Shown here: positions 55,674-64,000 of the stretch, one piece after another
Layout: every line of letters starts with the position of its first letter
Position numbering within the stretch: the first letter of the stretch is position 1
From: Flabesymbios commensalis
Taxonomy: Eukaryota > Annelida > Polychaeta > Terebellida > Flabelligeridae
NCBI GenBank assembly: GCA_964017125.1
Contig: OZ024912.1
Location: 65,831,890-65,895,889, forward strand
Length of the DNA stretch: 64,000 bases
Reading direction: 5' to 3'
The notes under the pieces: model-generated
What the model saw: only the letters and a program-made list of their open reading frames with translations
Database searches by the model: none
What the model was told of the DNA's origin: nothing
Program-made: the position numbers and the translations under genes

Positions 55674-56087
55674 TAGGTCGTACGCCCAATATCGCGAACC
55701 ACGTTTTTCACCATTTAAAAAATATTTACCAGCTGAAATTATTTTTTTTTACTTCTATTCAACTCACTAACATGTCCGGCGATCTCCAGGAATAATTTTT
55801 GTTTGAAAAATATTTTAACTTGGGAGATCCTTTCTTCGTTATGTATAACGTTTTTCGCGAATTTCACTTAATATCGCCCACCGCTCTAATGATGAATGAC
55901 TTGCACCTGTCATTATACATGACAAAGAAAGGATCAGACGATGTAAAGTATTTTTTGCCGGAAAAACGGCTAAAATAGGCGCCGGATAACTTGGCAAGTT
56001 GAATAAAGTTGAAAAAAATAAAATTTAGTCACCAAATATTTTTTAAATGGCAAAAAACATGGTTCGCGATATTGGGCGTATGACCTA
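55674..56087. mobile_element. 414-bp MITE with TAGGTCRTACGCCC ends, copy 2 only
   Basis: Copy 1 shows the empty site CAGACTAGACC near 19,417. Terminal inverted repeats of about 57 bp begin TAGGTCGTACGCCCAATATC on the left and TAGGTCATACGCCCAATATC on the right strand. TA is duplicated on both sides (55,672-55,673 and 56,088-56,089). No coding frame. The TA target suggests Tc1/mariner-type mobilisation. Confidence 0.85.
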
Positions 56088-59000
56088 TAGACCTATGTCT
56101 ATGAGTATGAATTGATAGATCCCACTTACAATCTTAAAAATAAGATTATCTCAACTTAGATCTCTCATTTCTATTAGAAAAGTTAAAATGTAGGCCAAAA
56201 TGGGCAATCATACCTAATTGGTCACAAAGCGTGTGTTGGAACATGTAGCATTTTGGCCATTTGGTCACCAGGCGGGGCCATTGGCATTCCTTTGTGTTAG
56301 GCCTACCTGAGATTCAGTCGTGGTAAACAGTTAAGCAGTCGCAGACATGTTTTTGTAATGCTGCATTACTACCTTCCTCTTCACTTTGTATTTTTGGTGT
56401 CCTGCTGTACAGAACTGAGTGGCCAGCCGCTACCTGGATCATCCACACATCCTGAGGCACACAGATCGAGAGGACGACTTACGCTCCCGGAGGCAGGGTT
56501 GAGGTTAATAACAATTGGTGATTAAGATTATCAGATTATGGTTATGATCACATGTCATTTTTATTTATCGATTATGATTACAATTTAGATTAATTGTCAA
56601 TTATGATTTTCGATTAAGATTACATACTGTCAGCAAAAATTGTCTATTACGATTTTGATTAAGACTACACTCTTTTTTTTTTCAATTAAGATTATGATTA
56701 CGATTACATTATCATATCTTGTGATTACAGCAAGAGTACAGGTGATAAAAAATATCTTAGTAATTCTTATTAATCAAATCTATAGTCTAAGAATAAGTAT
56801 GAAAATGTATTTGATATTAGATTATCTTTTACAATGGAACTAAAAAAATCAGAGATAAAATAAGTTTTTTTCATTTGGTGGAGAAGATCAATGTTGAAAA
56901 GTGTGTAGGGTCAGGGTGGGAACACTAAAAGCAGCTGCAATTAGCAGTTGCGCCTCATTGCTGTGCAATTAGTTGACCAACGTGACGAGCATCCCTCCTA
57001 TGATAAAATACCCATACAATCCTGAAAACATGAGATGCTGATCCAATATTGGTCTACTGTTGGTCCAACGTCTGAGACGCTGGCCCAACAGTAAGCCAAT
57101 ATTGGATCAGCGAACCGTGTTAGCTAGACACCCTTATTTCCTAGGACGAGTAACACGTTATAACAGTTTTGAAGGTGAATTAAACATGCCATAATTCTCC
57201 TCCCTATTTAGGCATTTAGTATTGAGCTATCTTCTAATATAGATTATGATATAATTATATTTCATTGCTAAGCATCAGGTGAAAGTTATCGCAAAATATA
57301 CCTACATTTGAAACCGAATTGTAGCTGTGGCCATAACTTTAATCTTTAAAATAAAAAAAACTTACTCATAATATATATTATTATTGCTCAGAACAGTTTT
57401 AAATTGACAAAATAGTATTCACATAAATATAAAAAGGTTGTTGAAATGTCTTGTAAAGGGTTTATCAAAGTGACCACATGATGATGTCAATTGTTATTAA
57501 CCGTTTACATTCTGGAGATGTCAATTAGTAGACATGCTAAGAGCTCTAAAATGGTCAACTACTGCACTCTTTAGGGCAAGCATGCCATTTTGTATGGATG
57601 GTCCTTACAGTGGCGGATCCAGAGGGGGGGCGCACATCCCACCCCCCCCCCCCCCTGTTCAGGGTCCCCAAAACAAAAAACTGTCATATTGCGGCCAAAA
57701 TATGGTCTAGAATGCGTCATTTGAGGCCTTATATTTCTCTAGCATATCAGTGCGAGCTGTGGTGTGTATTTAAATTCTTGCAAAATTTGGCGCCATCGCG
57801 TACCCCCCCCCCCCCCCCCCCGCCTGTCAATTCCTGGATCCGCCACTGTTTTAGGTCCTTGGAAACAAAACTTTCTTCTTTATCATTCATTTGAACTTGT
57901 GAATTATTGTTACTCTTATGATAGGAATTATTATGATTTACCTTCAGTTGCTTTAACATTTTTTGCAAATCATTGTTGTAACTTTGCATGAGCAGCTAGC
58001 TGTGAGGCTATGTTTTAACAGCAAGTTTAATCATAGTGTTCACTGGGAAAGAGCGAAGGATGTGGGGAGGTATTGTTAAAAATATGTCTGATCACTCTAC
58101 CTGGGCATATCAATCTAATTGAAACACTAAGATAAAATATGTTAGACCAGCCTTCTGTGTTATTGTTTGGGGTTAACCATGTACGTAACATACCAGACTT
58201 TAGCGATGACAAAACGCCACCTGTATAACAACTAACTTATAGTGAGAAGCTATAATGTATAAGATGGTCATTATCAGTATCACGGCATTGTCTGAACTTT
58301 GTCCAAGGCAGAGATAATCCGGTGAACATGACCAATATCGGCTTAATGTTGGCCCATTGTCTTCAACGCTGGTAAACTTTAAATGAACATTGTTTCAAGG
58401 TCAGTGTATCATGTGCACTTGGAAGGATCAATGACGAGGGAGGAGGGGGGGGGGGCAGTTAATCCAGCCACAGTTCGTAGAGGGTTACAACTGACCACTT
58501 TACAGCGTGTATGTGTACAGCTGTGTAGGCCTACACTAGCAGTGTTTAACCAGTGCTGGTTGGAGGTTGGCCCAGCATCGCAGATGTGTGAGCGCTACAC
58601 ACTATCTCGCCAGCATGTCGACCAGCAGATACAGACATGACGCAATGCGGCGACTGTATATCTTTCACAATGAGTTGGCCCAATGCTATCTCAATGTTGG
58701 GAATGTGTCAGAGACACGACACAAGAAAAACCTTCAAAGCAAACACAAAATGTTTACCCAATGTTGATTCACTGTTGACCTGTCTGCGATGGCAGCCCAG
58801 CATTTCATCGACATCAAAGCAAACATGATATGATGAGACATTAATGAAATGCTGGATTAATATAGGCTACATGTAGGCATACACCCCATCTCCAGCTTGC
58901 CCATCTTAGTGCCTGCCGCCAAGCTGACGTAACAAGTGACGGCGAGAAGGGGGTGCTGTCTTCCGTCTGGGTGGGGGGAAGGCTGATCAGTCATAGGTGG

Positions 59001-59992
59001 GCACGCATAATCTGGGGGAAGTTCCCACGCACGCCAAGAAATAGCCACGCATAGCCTGTTATAGAGGTTCCTGCATAAGTGAGGGATGTTTTAGTGGTGG
59101 GTGCTTCTGTGCAAAAAAATACGCATGCATATGAAGGGTTCACGTTGTTGGGAGGGTCCGTACGAGGGAGGGACTACTGTATAACATTGGAAAGTATATT
59201 ATGGATGTTTTACTATACTAGTACTTACTAGACAAAATAAAAACAACTAAATTGTCATATATAACTTTGCAGTGACAAAAATATGTCCATCTAATTTGGG
59301 TACACATGTAAGCATTTCCTTTACACCCATAATTATAAATGCACACTTTGATGAAACTTTTACAGGGTGACTTGTGCAGCTCATTGCGAATGTACAGGCA
59401 GTTTGTGTGACGTGGGATGGCTGGTGATGTAGACAGGACTTGCAGCTCCTGCAACCATCCCCATGCGGTGTGTCGAGGGATGTTGGCGAGTGCTAACTCT
59501 GTATTCTTTTCCATTTTTTTATCAAAGACATCAGGTTTACGTGTATTGTCCTGATCAAGTGCTGTAGCTTACTGGTGCTAGTGGTGCCGTGCAACACAGA
59601 ATCCGGTGCTGCTGTTATTGACAAGGGGTCGTAATCCATGTTATCGTTTACTCTTGTGGCAAACTTTTCTCAAATGTCCTGGGCGGGTACTACCTTAACA
59701 ATTTGCTCCAATAAAGTGATGCTTGAGTAGGCCAAAGCTGTACTCAGATGACGCAAGTGGTCATACCACATGCTTCGCCCACGCTCAGCCAGCATATTCA
59801 CCATTGACTCATTGCCTGTTCACATATGAACATTCATGGATAATTCTAGTGGTTAAGTGTGTTTGGCCACATCATCTTTTTTCTTCCCCTATGCAGAATG
59901 ATTTGATACTTTAGGAGCGTGCTCAGTCAATGCACAGACCATCTAGGAGCATCTGTGAAGGAAGGGTTTCAGTATCTACTGTATGATGACTA

Positions 59993-61290
59993 CCGTATAT
60001 CCCCGTGTATAATGCGATGTTTTTTCTTAGCTATTCATGTCACAAAAAGGCACCTCGTATTATACATAGATGTAGAATTCAATACAATTTTTTAGCTCTC
60101 TAGCGGTAAGTTCATCGGTAAAGTTCTCTAGCGGTAGAACGTATCTTTAAACTTAGGCCAGTCAGCGTGTTTGGTAAGCAGGCCTATACACACGATACTG
60201 TGCCTTTCCAACTAGGCTAGTAGCAAACAACAGACGTTCACCCAATGCTGGCACATTGTTGGGCCACCGTCTGCAACGCTGACACAACATTGTACCAGCA
60301 TTGGGTGAATGTGTCGTGTTTACTGGGAGCCCCCGTCTCACATTCCCGCCGACGCGCGTGGCACCTTTGACAACCACGGGCAGGTAAATGACGCCGTTAG
60401 TCTGCAACCAATTCACACTTCTGACCTGTTCATTTATATTAATAATGATTTCATGTAAGATCGCCTTTCATATGGGAGTGTTCTATTGTGTACTACAAAT
60501 CTGAACATGATATTTTCCTATTGGGATGAGAGAATGCGTTGACGAAATATAACAAGATATCACTGATTATATCTCCTATCGCAAATTCTATACATGTAGG
60601 CCTCAGAATGTCCATATTGCTGGGATAACATTAACGCCTACCGCTGTTGCCGCGGCTGATACGGTATTGACCTAATGGTGGTATCTGTTAGCTGTAGTTC
60701 ATGGAGCGCCTTATACACCTTATACAACCATGCACACCTCTTGTGTCTAGACAATGCGGCTAGTCTGCAAATGTTTTACAATCACATCTCATCTTGAAAT
60801 GTTCTTATTTGAGCACAACGATATTAAAATATGGTCTTTGTAATAGATAAATTAAAATAATATAAATTTGTTGGCGAAATATAAATACGGGTATTTTAAA
60901 ATCTGTGTGTATGTAGCCTATGCAGGCTTCAGAAAATCTGCCCATGTGACAGTCCCGATGACATCCACTCTGCCGTGGAAAATGAAAATACTGTATCTGC
61001 TTACTTTACAAGTAAGCAGATACTGCCCTTTGGTTTTGCAGAGCTGTACTGTTGCCGCTGTTTCCGTCATTGAGCATCGTCTATGCAGGTGTCACGGCAC
61101 TATGTAGTAAAATAAGATAATATCCATGCCTCACATTTAGATGGCCCGGAACGCTACCGACTGGGACGCTGCCGACATCCAAAATTTGAGGTCGTATTAT
61201 ACAGAGGGGTAGACGTTTTTCAGGTCATCCGAGGCCTGAAATCTTAACTCGTATTATACATGGCGTCGCACTATACGCGGGGATATATGG
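59993..61290. mobile_element. 1298-bp mariner/pogo-like non-autonomous element, copy 2 only
   Basis: Copy 1 shows the empty site GATGACTAGCTACTGC near 24,685. Ends are CCGTATATCCCCGTGTATAA and (reverse complement) CCATATATCCCCGCGTATAG, flanked by TA duplications. The interior lacks a transposase and holds a hairpin MITE (60,221-60,327) and a 60,985-61,030 inverted repeat CAGTATCTGCTTAC. The ends resemble pogo-type MITEs with TATACCCG-like termini. The family assignment is from memory. Confidence 0.8.
60221..60327. mobile_element. Hairpin MITE nested in the copy-2 insertion
   Basis: AGCAAACAACAGACGTTCAC to GTGAATGTGTCGTGTTTACT, centre GGGCCACCGTCTGCAACGCTG. Confidence 0.75.
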
Positions 61291-64000
61291 TAGCTACTGC
61301 ACGTATCTGATCACTGGTAAATGAGCCTGAACACACGTGTCTCTTATCAGGAGTTTACTGTCGCAGTATCTTAGAAGCTTGTGCTTAGATCTTCACATCT
61401 GCTTTTCGGTTATTTTACTTTTTCTTCAGATCTTCAACTGAATCTCTTTCTGGTACATCAGCTGCCAACGTGGTTTTGAAATCTGACATCTGTGATATCA
61501 AAAGATTCTGCGGATATCTTCTTTCCCTAGTCATGTGGTATGTGTGACCAAGGGATTCCTGTCATTTATTGCACATACGTGTCAGATCAGCCATGTTTGT
61601 GTCAGACCCCGTGTGACCCTCCACATAGTCTATCACCTTATTGAAGGCATGTTCTTTGATTAAATACCCCTTGATGGCATGTCCCTCAGAGAAGTCGCGG
61701 TCAGCTGCATTATCTTGAAAGGCTTTTGGTAGTGCTCATTCAGGTACGATATGTGATATTCAGCATTGCTTGTCGTCATACCCCCTTTGGACAAAATCAT
61801 GTCTGAATCACCAATTTTGTCAGTGGCACCTGTCACGTTTTCATTCAGATGTAATGTACAGGCTTCACGTCAGTTCTTCTTATCACCAGATGGTGTCTTT
61901 TAGAAATAGCAAGTTACTGCTTCTGGGTAATAAATTAAGTCTTCTTCGCATGCTGCTCCTGAACGCAACAGGGTGGGTATGGATTTGTGTGTCACTTTCT
62001 GTTTGTTTGTATATTCCCCTTCTACAGTTTGTGTGCCAATTTACATTGTTTTCAATCATTAGTTCTACTCTACCACCACCATCTACAGCTTCAGAGCTTG
62101 GCAGCTCACCTAAGTCATTTAGCTATGCAATATTGCTCAACGTCTCTTGAAACGATGTGTGGATCAAAATGCAATTTAATAGATTTTGATAGTTTGAAAG
62201 ATGCTCATTTTTGTCAGACTGCCATATATAGCGTACGTCCCAATCATTGCACTGTGCCCATAGAAATCTGTTTGTGTCATTCTGAAATAATGCATCCAAA
62301 ATAGTAGGCAAATGTAACATTTATTTTAATATTTTAACATGCATACCAAGATGGTAGGAAGTAGCCATATTGTATTACAAAAAGTCACGATGGCAAGGTT
62401 AGAAATATTTTTTTTAAATTTTTTATTGCTTTTGTCACCTACATTTATTATATAAGGCACAGTTGTATCTTTAAAAGTTAGCAAATAGGACAAAATATAT
62501 AGCAAACCAGCCTAACATTATGTCAAGAAATAGGATTCCCACATAAGAGAAGTAGTTCAACCAATGTATCAATGTGCATATTTGGGTACCTAATATTAGA
62601 TTTGACAGTCCAGATGTTCCCCAAATATTAAAATGATACATGTACATGTACAAAAAATATATTTCCCACAATCAAATTAGCCCAAATTTATATTTCTCAC
62701 ATGTTTCTGGATGAATTTGTGTAAAAACTATAAAATCCATATGCATTAACTGATTAGCATTTAGGGCTAGGTAATTAGACACAGAGACAACTTGTCTCTT
62801 TGGATAAAAAGTTTTACTTTTATCTAAAGAACAACCATGCCAAGTGTCATGCTTGCTCTAAAAAGTGCATGTCCGCTAAATGTTATTAAGCAGCCCTCGT
62901 AGAGGCAGGCTGCTTACTGTATTCGACACGGTCTGCAGCCTACGCAGTTAATTGCTTTCGAGATAGCTACTAATCTATCAACTTCTGCTTCCTCATACTT
63001 CACATAGCCATCACATACCTCTGGGGAATTGCTTTGGTGACATTTTGATCCCCATATTATCAACCCTTTAATTACTATGGCCACTAACGAAGAAAAGCTT
63101 GTTAGCTCATTTCAGGAAACAGTTTCTATCAGATCTCCTTTTAATTTGGCAAATATGTTCAGCTATGTCAGCCAATTACCTGATTACCGTTTGGGAGCAA
63201 ACAATTTCAAAATGGCCGTTTAGTTGCCATTTTGAATTTTAATAATTTTGTGATATTCACTTTACTAAAAAAAATGCAAAATAGCTGGACCATGGATATA
63301 AAACAAAATGTTCACACAAGGATAACCCATGACAAATTTTGCAGTTATAAAATCTATGATATCCGACTGGCGGCCATTTTGAATTGTTTAATTTTGGAAA
63401 TCTTGCATGATGTCATTGACCCTTGTTGATTTTAATATGCTTTCTGTGACTGGGCTAACTTGATGAGATACCCATACCATCAGATACAGTATAACCTAGA
63501 CCACCTTGTATCTGGGACCGTTTTCTTTTCGTCATAAAATTTTCCCATTGACGACCAACCCCGCTATTCGGGACACAGACCACTTTTTACAGCACACAAC
63601 CACCTTCAAACTCTCGAAGCAGATCACCTGTGATGCAAAAGGTCTTTTAAAAAACAGAAAAATGTTGATCGGTGCTATGTTGATCAGATAATATAGCACT
63701 GGCATTTGTATTGTTTGATATCATTGGCCCCAAATGGTGGTGATTAGTGAAGTCGCGCCTTGGTGGCCATCTTTAATCTTTTTCCGTCAAATTAGGACCT
63801 TGTCACCCTGATAACTTCAAAGCCACTCATTCGATATACTCAATATTCAACATACTACATAGTAGTAGACTGCATCAATTTTCCAGAAAGTTCGGGAAAA
63901 ATCCGGGTTGTGGCGGCCATCTTTTTTCGTCAAATTAGGACATTGTCACCCTTATATCTACAAAACCGCTTTTTCGATTCACTTTGTGTTCAACATACTC

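Larger units (their letters stand above)
54353..64000 (+). repeat. Copy 2 of the large direct duplication
   Basis: Matches 11,364-32,138 with the three copy-1 insertions removed, and runs off the window end. It has two private insertions (55,674-56,087 and 59,993-61,290). It contains partners of the CAGTGGCGG MITE (57,608-57,848), the hairpin MITE (57,037-57,111), the hairpin cluster (58,320-58,830), the HGTTSIS-type relic (59,500-59,700 and 61,330-61,900) and the start of the 160-bp satellite (from ~63,757). No host gene was recognised. Confidence 0.9.

Noticed and set aside
61770-62150. 126-residue frame
   Set aside because: The copy-1 counterpart (25,166-25,372) is cut short, and the opposite strand carries the recognisable relic.

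Overview
The window is intergenic and intronic DNA from an animal nuclear genome, most likely a marine invertebrate. The reasons are AT-rich non-coding DNA, GT-AG introns, AATAAA signals, CR1/L2-type LINEs, a tRNA-derived SINE, many MITEs and satellites, and a split gene for an animal mitochondrial ribosomal protein. The sequence does not fix the phylum. Mobile and repeated DNA makes up most of it.

Layout: 1-4.3 kb holds a 215-bp tandem duplication, a 39-bp minisatellite (780-2060) interrupted by a MITE, and a 28-bp minisatellite. 4.3-8.5 kb holds CR1/L2-group LINE pieces, including one copy with an inverted 5' part. 8.6-9.8 kb is a TTAA-ended inverted-repeat element. 11,454-18,188 is a whole-looking piggyBac element whose three-exon transposase (623 aa, minus strand) keeps its frame across both introns. 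18.2-32.1 kb is copy 1 of a large direct duplication and carries a Tc1/mariner-like insertion (19,948-21,308) and a 4.66-kb element (25,748-30,408) whose 1.3-kb terminal inverted repeats contain arrays of a palindromic 21-mer. 31.9-32.7 kb is a roughly 160-bp satellite.

The one recognised host gene is MRPS26 on the plus strand. Its last four coding exons are at 34,014-34,156, 34,461-34,595, 40,588-40,711 and 45,898-46,137. Exon 1 was not found. Its large introns hold relics of a YqaJ-like nuclease, a hAT transposase, a RecQ-like helicase and a MADF-type protein. A broken Ty3/gypsy fossil lies at about 47.5-50.6 kb. A 200-N assembly gap follows at 51,357-51,556, and then a cluster of hairpin MITEs.

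54,353-64,000 is copy 2 of the duplicated block (partner 11,364-32,138). It is about 1-4% diverged by eye, lacks the three large insertions of copy 1 and has two of its own (55,674-56,087 and 59,993-61,290). Each copy therefore supplies the empty site for the other, which fixes element ends and target-site duplications directly. The two copies may be a true duplication or two haplotypes scaffolded in tandem across the gap.

The most unusual signal is the 8-mer TAGGCCTA, counted about 23 times. At two places the duplicated copies differ by exactly 6 bp, with TAGGCCTA in one copy where the other has a dinucleotide (TA or AA). This suggests the motif is inserted at TA sites.
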